From assembly GCF_009911595.1 (NCBI RefSeq), contig NZ_QWKG01000016.1:1-64000 (forward strand): DNA of 64,000 bases, read 5' to 3'. Every line of letters begins with the position of its first letter. The first letter of the stretch is position 1. Origin of the DNA: Colidextribacter sp. OB.20 (GTDB lineage Bacteria > Bacillota > Clostridia > Oscillospirales > Oscillospiraceae). A model generated the notes under the pieces. The model made no database searches, was not told the origin of the DNA, and was given only the letters and a program-made list of their open reading frames with translations. Made by a program: the position numbers and the translations under genes. Shown one piece after another: positions 27,426 to 35,709 of this stretch.

Positions 27426-28403
27426 TCAGCCGTAGAAGTTGTGGCCTCCGAAGGTGGTGATCAGCTGCTTGTTCCGGGCGGCCCAGCTGTTTGCCTTGGA
27501 ATCGAAATACAGCGCACCCCTTGTCTCCTCCACCACGCCGCCGTCCATCACCAGCTTGGCAGCGATGATGCTGGACGGGGAGGGCTCAGTTTTGCGCAGA
27601 ACGCCGGAGGCGTAGGTACTGAACTGATTCTTCTGGGCCAGGACCTCCTCCACCGTATTGGGGAAGGCGGGGGTGGGATCTGCCACCCGGTTGAGTACCA
27701 CGTTGCCCACAGCCATCTGCCCCTCCAGAGACTGGTTGCCGCTCTCCCGGTAGATTACCCGGGACAGCCAGAACAGGTCACCCTGGTTGTAGAAGCTGTC
27801 ACCAGGGACAATGGCCCCGGACCCGCTGGTGACGGTAATTGCCGCAGTGGCTCCATCGTAATCCACACGGGCGTCGAAGGCCTTGGCGGCAGTCCGCAGG
27901 GGAACCGACACCTGACCGGCCTCATCCAGCTGGACCTGCTCCGGAATATAGAGATACCTGCCGTTGGCCTCCACATAGAGCTGGCCGACCTTGGCAGTCA
28001 GCGAGAGCCTATCCGTGGTGATGGTCATGGTACTGCCGTCCCAATCGCACTTGGCGTAGGGCGTCAGCGCCTGGGCCATAGCGGCCAGAGCCACATAGGT
28101 GGTGTTCTGCACATTCCGCTGGTTCAGTGACTGGGGGGCGGGCTGGCCGTTGATGGACAGCGTGCCGGAGGCGGAAACCGGGACAGCCGCCTCTGTGGGG
28201 TCGATCCCCGTGGCAGCCTCAACTGCCTGAGTAAACTGTGTGTCGAGTGATTGCGCTTCAGTCTCAAGCGCCGTGTTTGAGAGAACGGCGCTCTCCTCCT
28301 CTGCCAAGAGGGCAGCCGCCGGCTGTGTCGGAACCGAGGCGGCGCCCATCAGGAGGAGCAAGGCAAAGGCGCCCAGCATCGCGGAGAATAGCTTGCGTTT
28401 CAT
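27426..28403 (-). CDS. Secreted cell-wall hydrolase, SleB-type, with copper-amine-oxidase-like N-domain
   Basis: A 325-residue exported protein. A basic start and hydrophobic stretch (MKRKLFSAMLGAFALLLLMGAA) form a signal peptide or anchor. The middle (about 85-190) repeats the copper-amine-oxidase N-terminal-like fold often used as a wall-binding domain. The C-terminal Hydrolase_2 domain shows WLSRVIYRESGNQSLEGQMAVGNVVLNRV, with the catalytic Glu in ESGNQ, and ALYFDSK. SleB is a spore cortex-lytic enzyme; members outside the spore also exist. The start at ATG 28403 is favoured because AAGGAG lies 8 bases upstream. Two direct repeats upstream may control it. Confidence 0.85.
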   Translation of the reverse strand: MKRKLFSAMLGAFALLLLMGAASVPTQPAAALLAEEESAVLSNTALETEAQSLDTQFTQAVEAATGIDPTEAAVPVSASGTLSINGQPAPQSLNQRNVQNTTYVALAAMAQALTPYAKCDWDGSTMTITTDRLSLTAKVGQLYVEANGRYLYIPEQVQLDEAGQVSVPLRTAAKAFDARVDYDGATAAITVTSGSGAIVPGDSFYNQGDLFWLSRVIYRESGNQSLEGQMAVGNVVLNRVADPTPAFPNTVEEVLAQKNQFSTYASGVLRKTEPSPSSIIAAKLVMDGGVVEETRGALYFDSKANSWAARNKQLITTFGGHNFYG

Positions 28404-28440
28404 TGTCTGCACTCCTTTTTTTGCTTGGTTTGATACGCTT

Positions 28441-28501
28441 TTGTCAGAATTATGACAACCAAAAGCAACTCCCTGTTACTTTTGTAACCACATTGTAACC
28501 A
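28441..28501 (-). promoter_or_regulatory. Putative activator-type promoter of the SleB gene
   Basis: Two TTGTAACCA copies (28482-28490 and 28493-28501) stand 11 bp apart, one helical turn, as for OmpR/PhoB-type regulators. Downstream on the minus strand a -10-like CATAAT (28454-28449) lies inside an inverted repeat TTGTCA-N6-TGACAA (28441-28458). No good -35 exists, in keeping with an activator. Confidence 0.45.
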
Positions 28502-28649
28502 ATTCGGATTCTCAAAACAAGGGCAAAACTGCCTATAAATAGCAGGTTCAAATTGTATAATTTGTTGGATACTCACAAGAATACCCCTGTTTTTCCGGAT
28601 TTTTTCCCTTCGCAGCCAATCTGTGACAAGGTTCGAAGGCAAAAAAATT

Positions 28650-28841
28650 CCGCCTCCGGGCTTTAGGCGCCGTTTGAAAAATGGAAATATGCACAGTGGC
28701 GAGGGATTTTTCTGCCAGACAAACACAATTTTTCGCAGGAATACTGGATGTATTTCAAGAAAAATTGGGGCAGTATGGCGGAAAAAGACCCGTCCCTTGG
28801 GCGTATTGACATTTTTCAAACAAGCCATAGCCGGGAGGCGG
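28650..28841. mobile_element. 192-bp fold-back element (MITE-like)
   Basis: Almost the whole stretch folds on itself. End arms are CCGCCTCCGGGCT... (28650-28683) and its imperfect complement (28810-28841). Further paired blocks: TTTTTCTGCCA (28707-28717) with TGGCGGAAAAA (28776-28786); CAATTTTTC (28726-28734) with GAAAAATTG (28759-28767); GGAATAC (28738-28744) with GTATTTC (28750-28756) around loop TGGAT. No coding content is credible. It fills most of the 446-bp gap 28404-28849; the remainder (28502-28649) is AT-rich without a feature I can name. Confidence 0.75.
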
Positions 28842-28849
28842 ACGCACAG

Positions 28850-29737
28850 TTAAATTCCTCGATTCAGCGTTTTGCGCAGGCGGATCTTGCCCGCCAGCGC
28901 CTGGTCGATCATGTTCAAAAATTTCTCCTTGTCCTCAGGCAGACCGCCCTTTAAGGGCAGATAGTTGGAGGCGTGGTTGCTGGTGAAGTGGAGGGGGGCC
29001 ACATCCAGGTGCTCGATGAGCAGGCGGCACTCCTCCAGCACGTGGTCGGCGGAGCAGACCTCAAACCGGCCCGCCAGCACGTCCTCCCCCAGGGGGGTGC
29101 CCTTGGCGGGGGCGAAGGTCATGGCGGACAGATGCCGGGGCTTCATCTCGTTAATCATTTGGGCGGTGGACAGGATGTGCTCCTCCCAATCGCCCCCCTC
29201 CCCGTTTGCGCCGGTCATGCCTAGGATGATGGTGACCCACAGGTCGATGCCCGCCTCCACCAGCCGCTGGCCTGCCAGCAGCATTTGCTGGGCGGTACAG
29301 CCCTTGTGGATGAACTGGAGGACCCGGTCGCTGCCGCTCTCCACCCCCAGGTAGGCCCGGGACAGCCCCGCCTCGTGGAGGGTGCGCAGCTCCTCCGGGG
29401 TTTTGGACAGGGTGCTCTTGGGGCCGGCGTAGAGGGTCACCTTTTCCAGCTTGGGGAAATTCTCATAGAGCTTGCGGAGGACCTGAAGCAGCTCCTCCGT
29501 CTTGATGATGATGGCGTCGCCGTCCATGAGGAATACCCGGCGCAGCTCCGGGCCGTAGTAATCCCGGGCCATGTCGATGTCCTCCAGAATGTCCGCCACC
29601 GGACGAATACGGAACTTCTTCTCCTTGTACATCCCGCAGAAGGTACATTGGTTATTGGAGCAGCCGATGGTGCATTGGAGCAGGTAGCTCTTCCACTCCC
29701 CTGGCGGCCGGTACAGCAGATCGCTGTCGTAGCGCAT
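28850..29737 (-). CDS. Radical SAM protein, CX4CX2C variant
   Basis: A 295-residue [4Fe-4S] protein. Cys residues appear in CTIGCSNNQCTFC near residues 22-34; the last three, spaced C-x4-C-x2-C, probably hold the cluster, a known variation in this clostridial group. Then come the GDAIIIK-type strand and ESGSDRVLQFIHKG, typical of the Elp3/MiaB-like radical SAM core (ES(G/S)D..L). Reaction unknown. The neighbour on the upstream side is the DUF951 gene, 19 bases away. Confidence 0.85.
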   Translation of the reverse strand: MRYDSDLLYRPPGEWKSYLLQCTIGCSNNQCTFCGMYKEKKFRIRPVADILEDIDMARDYYGPELRRVFLMDGDAIIIKTEELLQVLRKLYENFPKLEKVTLYAGPKSTLSKTPEELRTLHEAGLSRAYLGVESGSDRVLQFIHKGCTAQQMLLAGQRLVEAGIDLWVTIILGMTGANGEGGDWEEHILSTAQMINEMKPRHLSAMTFAPAKGTPLGEDVLAGRFEVCSADHVLEECRLLIEHLDVAPLHFTSNHASNYLPLKGGLPEDKEKFLNMIDQALAGKIRLRKTLNRGI

Positions 29738-29756
29738 ATAGTAAGGCTCCTTTCCT

Positions 29757-29957
29757 TTACAGGTTTTCCACCGGCTGGCCGTCCCGAAAAACCTTCTTGA
29801 TGTTCTTCTCCGCCTTGCTCCGGGGCAGCATGACCTCGTGCCCGCAGCCCTGGCAGCGCATTTTGAAGTCCATCCCTACCCGTAAGACCAGCCACTCCCC
29901 GCTCCCGCAGGGGTGCGGCTTCTTCATCTTTAGAATATCGTTGACGTGGATGTCCAT
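29757..29957 (-). CDS. DUF951 protein
   Basis: A 66-residue protein with the family pattern: DILKMKKPHPCGSGEWLVLRVGMDFKMRC, then GCGHEVMLPRSKAEKNIKKV. Three Cys residues (PCG, RCQGCG) could bind metal. The family is widespread in Firmicutes, usually beside a mechanosensitive channel or ribosome gene; function unknown. Here it stands between a radical SAM gene and a TIGR04076 gene. Confidence 0.9.
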   Translation of the reverse strand: MDIHVNDILKMKKPHPCGSGEWLVLRVGMDFKMRCQGCGHEVMLPRSKAEKNIKKVFRDGQPVENL

Positions 29958-29970
29958 ATGCTCCCCTCGC

Positions 29971-30366
29971 CTACTCCTTCACATCAATTCGCTCAATTTT
30001 AAATATTACCGGCCGGGTGCCGTCTGAACAGCAGGCAATCATGGTATTTTCTTCCTTCATCCAGCCCCGCATGATGGAACCGCCCTGCAGCCCGGCATAA
30101 ATATAGCGGGCGATAGCGTCCCACGCCTCCGAGCAATGGGGCATTTTCGGACCGCCCGCGACGGTATCGGGGTCAGCGGCCGTCTTGACCAGGGTATTCA
30201 ATCCCCCATGCCAGAAATGGTCCTGTTTCTCGTCCCGCTCAAAGATAAATTCGTCACCCACGTTATAGCAGGGACACATCCCCGAATCTGGGTCGGCGCA
30301 GTACTGCTTTTGCAGCTCATGGTATAATTTCTTATCAATAACAGTCACTTTTACCTTATATTTCAC
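29971..30366 (-). CDS. TIGR04076 family protein
   Basis: A 131-residue soluble protein of the TIGR04076 family. Pattern: KVKVTVIDKKLYHELQKQYC, then CPCYNVGDEFIFER, CSEAWDAIARYIYAGLQGGS, MIACCSDGTRPVIFKIER. Four or more conserved Cys residues suggest metal or redox use, but the function is unknown. It has a promoter at 30399-30428 that shares DNA with the divergent acetyltransferase promoter. Confidence 0.85.
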   Translation of the reverse strand: MKYKVKVTVIDKKLYHELQKQYCADPDSGMCPCYNVGDEFIFERDEKQDHFWHGGLNTLVKTAADPDTVAGGPKMPHCSEAWDAIARYIYAGLQGGSIMRGWMKEENTMIACCSDGTRPVIFKIERIDVKE

Positions 30367-30398
30367 GCTGCCGCCTCCTTTAATGGCTAATTACAGCT

Positions 30399-30450
30399 AT
30401 TATATAATAGTATTTTCTTTCTTGTCAATGTCTTCCCGCTGTGATAAAAT
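30399..30450. promoter_or_regulatory. Divergent overlapping promoters (TIGR04076 / GNAT)
   Basis: Minus strand: TTGACA (30428-30423), 18 bp, TATAAT (30404-30399). Plus strand: TTGTCA (30422-30427), 17 bp, TAAAAT (30445-30450). The two -35 boxes overlap, so polymerases on the two strands would compete. Confidence 0.7.
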
Positions 30451-30475
30451 AGCCCCCAATAAAGGAGGCGTTTTC

Positions 30476-30958
30476 ATGTGTGTGACCATTATTCCCGCCT
30501 ATGAGCATCCCCTGGAGATAGGCAGCTTATTTTCTGAGTATACGCAGGCGTTGATCGCCGGGGAGCCTTCTTTCTCTGGCTACCTCTCTCTGCAAAACTA
30601 CGAAGAGGAGGTTCGGCACCTGGAGCAGAAATACGGCCCGCCCTGGGGGCGGCTGTATCTGGCCCTCTGTGACGGGGAGCCGGCGGGATGTGTCGGGCTG
30701 CGAAGGATGGATGAGCAAAATTGTGAGATGAAGCGGCTCTACGTCCGCCCTCAGTACCGGGACAAGCACATCGGCGGACGGCTGGTTCAGCGGGTCATCG
30801 CCGACGCAAGGACCATCGGCTATTCCCACATGCTGCTGGACACCCTCCCCTTTCTGGACAGCGCCATCCGGATGTACCGGGCCTTGGGCTTCTGCGAGAT
30901 CGAGCGCTATAACGACAATCCCATCGACAGCTGTATCTATATGAAGCTGGACCTTTAA
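30476..30958 (+). CDS. GNAT family N-acetyltransferase
   Basis: A 160-residue acetyltransferase. The acetyl-CoA motif appears as MKRLYVRPQYRDKHIGGRLVQRVIADA (R/Q-x-x-G-x-G/A with IGG here), followed by MLLDTLPFLDSAIRMYRALGFCEI, the beta4-alpha4 block ending Y..LGF. Substrate unknown. The start at ATG 30476 is set by AAGGAGG 8 bases upstream; an earlier in-frame reading would begin inside the promoter. It converges with the radical SAM gene, overlapping it by 4 bases. Confidence 0.85.
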   Translation: MCVTIIPAYEHPLEIGSLFSEYTQALIAGEPSFSGYLSLQNYEEEVRHLEQKYGPPWGRLYLALCDGEPAGCVGLRRMDEQNCEMKRLYVRPQYRDKHIGGRLVQRVIADARTIGYSHMLLDTLPFLDSAIRMYRALGFCEIERYNDNPIDSCIYMKLDL

Positions 30959-31713
30959 CATTCAGGGGCATAGTCCTCCAGAATTTTTAAAATGCTCGTT
31001 TGATATATGCTCCCGCCCAGCACGCCGCCGTCCGGGTCGATGCAGACGGTCCGAATGTCCGCTGGGTCCTCCTCATAGGGGTCGGTATAGGCCCTGTCCG
31101 CGTCATAGTAGCTGCCCAGATATTTCTTCGCGTTTCCGATGGGAACGATAATATTTCCGTCTGATTGGAAAATTCCCAGCTTTTCAAACTCCGCGGCGAT
31201 TTCGGCGGTGCGGCGGTTGTACGGGTTTTCGTGCTCCCTGCTGACCACCCAGGCGGGGTGCGCCCGCACACTGACACCAAGCCCGGCCACCGCCCTCGCG
31301 AACTCCCTGACCGGCTCCAGCGGGATGGTCTCCTGATGAAAGGCGTCAACAGACAGAAGAATTTCGTTTACCCCGGCCTGCGCCAGTCCTTGAGCCACAC
31401 AGCTTATTTTTCCGCTGTCCCGGCTGAAAAATCCGTTGGTAATGAGCTGCCGCCCGGCGATCCCTGCCTCCATGGCCGCCGCGTGCGCCGCGTACACCGT
31501 CTCCGGATAGAGCAGCGGTTCGCCGCCGAAGGTCATAACCGACGTGATTGGAAAACGGGACGCCACCTCCCGCACCGCCCTGGCCGCAGCTTCCGGGGCA
31601 ATGCAGGCGCCGGAGCTGCTGTGACTGCCCTCAGAGCAGTGCTTGCAGCGGCCAGTGCAGGCATAGGTCACCACAAATTCAATTCGATTCAGATTTTTCA
31701 GATATTTGTTCAT
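30955..31713 (-). CDS. Radical SAM protein, standard CX3CX2C
   Basis: A 252-residue protein. The cluster motif CTGRCKHC lies at about residues 19-26 in a NRIEFVVTYACTGRC context, followed by SVMTFGGEPLLYPE (the GGEP SAM-binding motif) and ITNGFFS. There is no SPASM-type Cys-rich tail: the last residues DYAPEC contain one Cys, so a C-terminal extension is absent. The substrate is unknown; a small peptide or cofactor modifier is possible. A HhH/TfoX gene lies 12 bases upstream. Confidence 0.85.
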   Translation of the reverse strand: MNKYLKNLNRIEFVVTYACTGRCKHCSEGSHSSSGACIAPEAAARAVREVASRFPITSVMTFGGEPLLYPETVYAAHAAAMEAGIAGRQLITNGFFSRDSGKISCVAQGLAQAGVNEILLSVDAFHQETIPLEPVREFARAVAGLGVSVRAHPAWVVSREHENPYNRRTAEIAAEFEKLGIFQSDGNIIVPIGNAKKYLGSYYDADRAYTDPYEEDPADIRTVCIDPDGGVLGGSIYQTSILKILEDYAPEC

Positions 31714-31725
31714 AAAAGTACCTGT

Positions 31726-31986
31726 TCAATTTCCTTTTAAACAATCACTGAAGGCTTTCAGGTCCTTTTTTGTTTCCTCAGAGAGGCAATTATATTCCAT
31801 ATTTTGAATTGCGCCCTCCAGCGCATATAAATGCACCAGACAGACTTGGGGATAAACCTCCTTCAGATAAAAGAACGCCTGTTTAGCCCCCGCCTCAACC
31901 AGCTTTTCCGAGGAGTCAATCCCCACAACGGTCAGCTTCCTTGCCATTTCCCGGCCAATGTTCCGCATGGATGTCAGGTCTGACAT
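31726..31986 (-). CDS. TfoX C-terminal domain protein
   Basis: An 86-residue helical protein matching the TfoX/Sxy C-terminal domain: LTSMRNIGREMARKLTVVGIDSSEKLVEAGAKQAFFYLKEVYP, a helix-hairpin-helix-like start, then CLVHLYALEGAIQNM. In Haemophilus TfoX controls competence, but stand-alone clostridial versions have no proven role. It follows ackA's terminator and may be read with the radical SAM gene. Confidence 0.85.
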   Translation of the reverse strand: MSDLTSMRNIGREMARKLTVVGIDSSEKLVEAGAKQAFFYLKEVYPQVCLVHLYALEGAIQNMEYNCLSEETKKDLKAFSDCLKGN

Positions 31987-32006
31987 AATTCCTCCTGATT
32001 ATAAAA

Positions 32007-32036
32007 CGCAGGCGGGCGCGAATGCGCCCGCCTGCG
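32007..32036 (-). terminator. ackA terminator
   Basis: On the minus strand a perfect 13-bp stem (CGCAGGCGGGCGC / GCGCCCGCCTGCG, loop ATTC) is followed by TTTTATAA. It lies 13 bases after the ackA stop. Confidence 0.93.
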
Positions 32037-32048
32037 CTGTTGCTTGCG

Positions 32049-33242
32049 TTATTTTGCCAGAGCGGCGGTGTCAATGGCAATCATCAGCTCCTCGTTGGTG
32101 GGGATGAGCAGCACCTTTACCTTGGAACCGGCGGCAGAGATGACAGTCTCCTTGCCCCGGACATCATTGGCGGCGGCATCCAGCTCCAGGCCCATGTACT
32201 CCAGACCCTGACACACCATGGACCGGATGGCCTTGTCGTTCTCGCCCACACCGGCGGTGAAGATGACGGCGTCCACCCCGCCCATGGCGGCGGCGTAGGA
32301 GCCCACGTACTTGCGGACCTCGTATGCAAACTTCTTCTGGGCCAGGGCGGCCTTTTCATTGCCCTCGGCGGCGGCGTTCTCCAGGTCCCGGAAATCGGAG
32401 CTGACACAGCTCAGGCCCTCCACGCCGGACTTCTTGTTCAGCACGTTGAGCATCTTGTCGATGTCCATGCCGTACTTGTTCATCAGGTACTGGAGGATGC
32501 CCGCGTCGATGTCGCCGCAGCGGGTGCCCATAGGCAGACCGGCCAGAGGGGTGAAGCCCATGGAGGTGTCCACGCTCTTACCGCCGTCCACGGCGGCGAT
32601 GGAGGAGCCGTTGCCCAGGTGGCAGGAGATGAGCTTCAGCTCCTCAATGGGCTTGCCCAGCATTGCGGCGGCCCGCTGAGTGACGTATTTGTGGGAGGTG
32701 CCGTGGAAGCCGTAGCGGCGGACCTTGTCCTTCTCGTAGTACTCATAGGGCAGGGCGTACATATAGGCGGCAGGGGGCATGGTTTGGTGGAAGGCGGTAT
32801 CAAACACGGCTACCATAGGGGTGCCGGGCATGAGGGCCTGGCAGGCCTTGATGCCGATGATATTGGCGGGGTTGTGGAGGGGGGCCAGGGGGTTGCACTC
32901 CTCAATGGCGGCCATGACCTCGTCGGTGATGCGGACAGACTTGGCAAACTTCTCGCCGCCATGGACCACCCGATGGCCCACCGCGTCGATCTCCTTCATG
33001 GAGCCGATCACGCCGTTCTTGGGGTCTACCAGGGCGTCCAGCACGGCCTTGATGGCCTCATTGTGGGTGGGCATAGCCACGTCGGCCTCCTTGACGGCCT
33101 CCTTGCCCTCGGGCTTGTAGGTGAACTTGCCGTCGATGCCGATGCGCTCGCACAGGCCCTTAGCCAGCACCTGCTGAGTCTCGGGATTGAGCAGCTGATA
33201 CTTTAAAGAGGAGCTGCCAGCGTTGATTACCAAAATATTCAT
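32049..33242 (-). CDS. ackA: Acetate kinase
   Basis: Converts acetyl phosphate and ADP to acetate and ATP, the last step of acetate fermentation. The 397 residues begin [17 protein letters not shown], have HRVVHGG, the [10 protein letters not shown] block (catalytic Asp/His), FHGTSHKYV, and GNGSSIAAV with [11 protein letters not shown]. No phosphotransacetylase gene is next to it in the window. It is a single-gene unit with promoter and terminator; TmcAL is divergent. Confidence 0.97.
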   Translation of the reverse strand: MNILVINAGSSSLKYQLLNPETQQVLAKGLCERIGIDGKFTYKPEGKEAVKEADVAMPTHNEAIKAVLDALVDPKNGVIGSMKEIDAVGHRVVHGGEKFAKSVRITDEVMAAIEECNPLAPLHNPANIIGIKACQALMPGTPMVAVFDTAFHQTMPPAAYMYALPYEYYEKDKVRRYGFHGTSHKYVTQRAAAMLGKPIEELKLISCHLGNGSSIAAVDGGKSVDTSMGFTPLAGLPMGTRCGDIDAGILQYLMNKYGMDIDKMLNVLNKKSGVEGLSCVSSDFRDLENAAAEGNEKAALAQKKFAYEVRKYVGSYAAAMGGVDAVIFTAGVGENDKAIRSMVCQGLEYMGLELDAAANDVRGKETVISAAGSKVKVLLIPTNEELMIAIDTAALAK

Positions 33243-33327
33243 GGGAAACGTCTCCTTCTCAAATCAAATTTGGGTTGCCTCCAGCGGGAGAATGTACTAA
33301 AATAGAGACAGCCCCTTTCCTGCCTCT

Positions 33328-33356
33328 ATCATACCGCTTTTTTCCGGTTTGGACAA
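33328..33356 (-). promoter_or_regulatory. ackA promoter
   Basis: Minus strand TTGTCC (33356-33351), 17 bp, TATGAT (33333-33328), about 86 bases upstream of the ackA start. Confidence 0.65.
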
Positions 33357-33404
33357 CCACTTTTTTGTTTTCTTTCAGATATTTTTTCATCGGGAGGTCC
33401 GCTC

Positions 33405-34565
33405 TTGAAAACGATCGGAATTGTTGCGGAATACAACCCCTTTCACACCGGACATGCCTGGCAGATCCAGGAGACCAGACGGCTGTTTCGGGAGGAGACT
33501 GCGGTGGCAGCCGTTATGAGCGGCAACTGGGTCCAGCGGGGGGAGTGCGCCGTCACCGACAAGTGGACCAGGACAGAGATGGCCCTGGCCGGAGGCGTCG
33601 ACCTGGTGCTGGAGCTACCGACTGTGTGGGCCACGGCCTCCGCCGAGGGCTTCGCCAAGGGGGCCGTATCTATTTTAACGGCCACGGGAGTGGTAGACGT
33701 CCTCTCCTTTGGCAGTGAGTGCGGAGACGCCGCCCCCCTGCGGGAGCTGGCCCAATGCCTCAACAGCCCGGAGTTCTCCGCCGCCCTGCGCCGGGAGCTG
33801 GGACCGAAGCGGTCCTTTGCCCAGAGCCGCCGTCAGGCGGCCACAAATCTCCTCAGCGAGGAGACCGCCGCCCTGCTGGATTATCCCAACAACAACCTGG
33901 GGGTGGAGTACCTGCGTTTTCTGCCGACGGGGATAGGTGCGGTTACCGTCCCCCGCCAAGGGGCTCACGACGGCGAAACGGCGGGGGAGGTTGCCTCCGC
34001 CTCCCTCCTGCGCCGGTGGATTCGGAGTGGAGAGCTGTCAAGTATTTCTCCTTTTCTGCCCTTCCCCTGGAAGGGGGAGGCAGCCGATATGAAGTATCTG
34101 GAGCGGGCCCTGACCGCCCGCCTGCGCTCCATGACCCTGGCTGAGGCGGAGGCCCTCCCTGACAGCGGCGACGGCCTGGCCGCCCGCCTGCTGTACGCCG
34201 CCCGGCAGACGGCGAAGCTGGAGGAGCTGTATACCCTGACCAAAACCCGAACCTACGCCCACGCCCGGGTGCGGCGGCTGGCCCTTTACGCCCTGCTGGG
34301 CCTGAGGCGGGAGGATATCCCTGCCGCTCCCCTCTATATCCGGGTGCTGGGCTTTAACCGCCGGGGACAGGCCCTGCTGAAACGGATGAATAAAACGGCC
34401 TCTCTGCCCTTTTTCGCCAAGCCGGCCCACATCCGCCGCTGTTCCCCCGAAGCCCAAGCCCTTTTTGCCCTGGAGGAGCGGTTTACAGACCTGTTTTCTC
34501 TCTGTTTTCCCACGCCCCGGCCCTGCGGGCTGGAGTGGATCACAAATCCCGTTCTAATGCTGTAG
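33405..34565 (+). CDS. tmcAL: tRNA(Met) cytidine acetate ligase TmcAL
   Basis: Makes N4-acetylcytidine at the wobble base of elongator tRNA-Met, using acetate and ATP. The 386-residue protein shows the nucleotidyltransferase start GIVAEYNPFHTGHAWQI (with the HxGH motif), MSGNWVQRGECAV, FGSECGD and GVEYLRFL; C-terminal RNA-binding helices follow. It starts with TTG at 33405, with GGGAGG 7 bases upstream. Being divergent to ackA is common in Clostridia, and acetate is its substrate, so the pairing is sensible. DUF3810 gene follows by 10 bases. Confidence 0.93.
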   Translation: MKTIGIVAEYNPFHTGHAWQIQETRRLFREETAVAAVMSGNWVQRGECAVTDKWTRTEMALAGGVDLVLELPTVWATASAEGFAKGAVSILTATGVVDVLSFGSECGDAAPLRELAQCLNSPEFSAALRRELGPKRSFAQSRRQAATNLLSEETAALLDYPNNNLGVEYLRFLPTGIGAVTVPRQGAHDGETAGEVASASLLRRWIRSGELSSISPFLPFPWKGEAADMKYLERALTARLRSMTLAEAEALPDSGDGLAARLLYAARQTAKLEELYTLTKTRTYAHARVRRLALYALLGLRREDIPAAPLYIRVLGFNRRGQALLKRMNKTASLPFFAKPAHIRRCSPEAQALFALEERFTDLFSLCFPTPRPCGLEWITNPVLML

Positions 34566-34575
34566 AGGAGGCCCT

Positions 34576-35682
34576 ATGGAGACCAAAAAAAGAAGTCCCG
34601 TTCTAAAGCGAGCCTGGCTCTGGCTGGGCGCCCTCTTTATCCCCCTGGCCCTGGTGATCCTGTTTGAAGCGCTGAAGGGCCGGCAGAGCGTCATGTGCGG
34701 CTGGGTATTTGGCGTTATGGCCCCTCTGGAGCAGGCCTTGGGCCGGCTGTGGTCTCTCTTCCCCTTCTCGGTGGCCGAGGCGTTCACCGCCCTGTTTTTG
34801 GCGGGCTGCGTCGTCTGGCTGGTCCGGGCAACGGTGCTGGCGGCCCGGCAAAGGGAGCCCATCCCCCTCCTGCGCCGGCTGACGGCCCTGGCCGCCGCCT
34901 GGCTGTGGCTGTGGGCAGGACTGTGCTGGCTGTGGAACGCCGCCTACTACGTTCCCTCCTTCGCCCAGCGGGAGGGCCTGGACACAGCCCCCTATTCGGT
35001 GGAGGAGCTGGCCGCCGTCACAGAATATTTTGCCCGGCAGGCCGCCGCCCTGTCTACGCAGGTCCCTCGGGACGAGGAGGGACATTTCGCCGCGGAGCTG
35101 TCCGACTGCTTTGACCGGGGGCCGGATATTTACCAGAATATCGCCCGGACATTTCCCTCTCTGAACATGAAGGCTGTAAGGGCAAAGCCCTTGCTCTGCT
35201 CTCGCCTGCAAAGTATTCTCGGCTTTACTGGGGTCTATTTTCCCTTCACCGGAGAGGCCAATGTAAATGTGGACGCCCCCGCCTGCCTGGTGCCCTCCAC
35301 TATCGGCCACGAGATGGCCCACCAGCGGATGGTGGCCTCTGAGCTGGAGGCCAACTTCGTGGGCATTGCCGCCTGCACCTCCAGCGGCGACGTGGTATTT
35401 CAATACTCCGGCTATCTCATGGGGCTCATCAACCTGTGCAACGCCCTGTATCCCGCCGCTCCGGAGGCCTGGAAGGATATCGCGGGGCGGTGCTTTTCCC
35501 CGGAGCTGACCGTTGACTGGAGCGACAACAACTCCTATTGGGCCGCCTTAAAATCCCCTGTGGAGGACGCCGCCGGAGATGTGTATGACTCCTTTCTTAA
35601 AAGCAACGACCAGGAGCTGGGAATCCGCTCCTACGGAGCCTGCGTGGATCTGCTGGTCAACTATTACGGCCGGCCTCAGTAA
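34576..35682 (+). CDS. DUF3810 membrane protein with HExxH motif
   Basis: A 368-residue protein. Three hydrophobic segments lie in the first 135 residues (about 17-33, 66-88, 100-125); the remainder is probably extracytoplasmic. IGHEMAHQRM near residue 249 is an HExxH zinc motif, followed by ELEANFVG, where the Glu could be the third ligand as in gluzincins. The family is annotated as unknown, but the motif argues for a membrane-anchored metalloprotease. It ends at the terminator at 35681-35709. Confidence 0.85.
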   Translation: METKKRSPVLKRAWLWLGALFIPLALVILFEALKGRQSVMCGWVFGVMAPLEQALGRLWSLFPFSVAEAFTALFLAGCVVWLVRATVLAARQREPIPLLRRLTALAAAWLWLWAGLCWLWNAAYYVPSFAQREGLDTAPYSVEELAAVTEYFARQAAALSTQVPRDEEGHFAAELSDCFDRGPDIYQNIARTFPSLNMKAVRAKPLLCSRLQSILGFTGVYFPFTGEANVNVDAPACLVPSTIGHEMAHQRMVASELEANFVGIAACTSSGDVVFQYSGYLMGLINLCNALYPAAPEAWKDIAGRCFSPELTVDWSDNNSYWAALKSPVEDAAGDVYDSFLKSNDQELGIRSYGACVDLLVNYYGRPQ

Positions 35683-35709
35683 AAAAGCCGCTCAATGAGC
35701 GGCTTTTTT
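35681..35709. terminator. Bidirectional terminator (DUF3810 / TSUP)
   Basis: AAAAAAGCCGCTCA and TGAGCGGCTTTTTT form a 14-bp palindrome with one central base, giving a T tract on both strands. It touches the stop codon of the convergent transporter gene. Confidence 0.93.

Noticed and set aside
28621-28680. A cyclic-di-GMP (GEMM) riboswitch near the CCGCCTCCGGG stretch
   Set aside because: Resemblance is limited to a few bases; the required second helix and tetraloop are missing, and the bases belong to the inverted repeat.
28400-28828. A 142-residue minus-strand reading across the gap after the radical SAM gene
   Set aside because: It runs through the fold-back element, has no ribosome site and codes a low-complexity basic peptide; the hairpin explains the DNA better.
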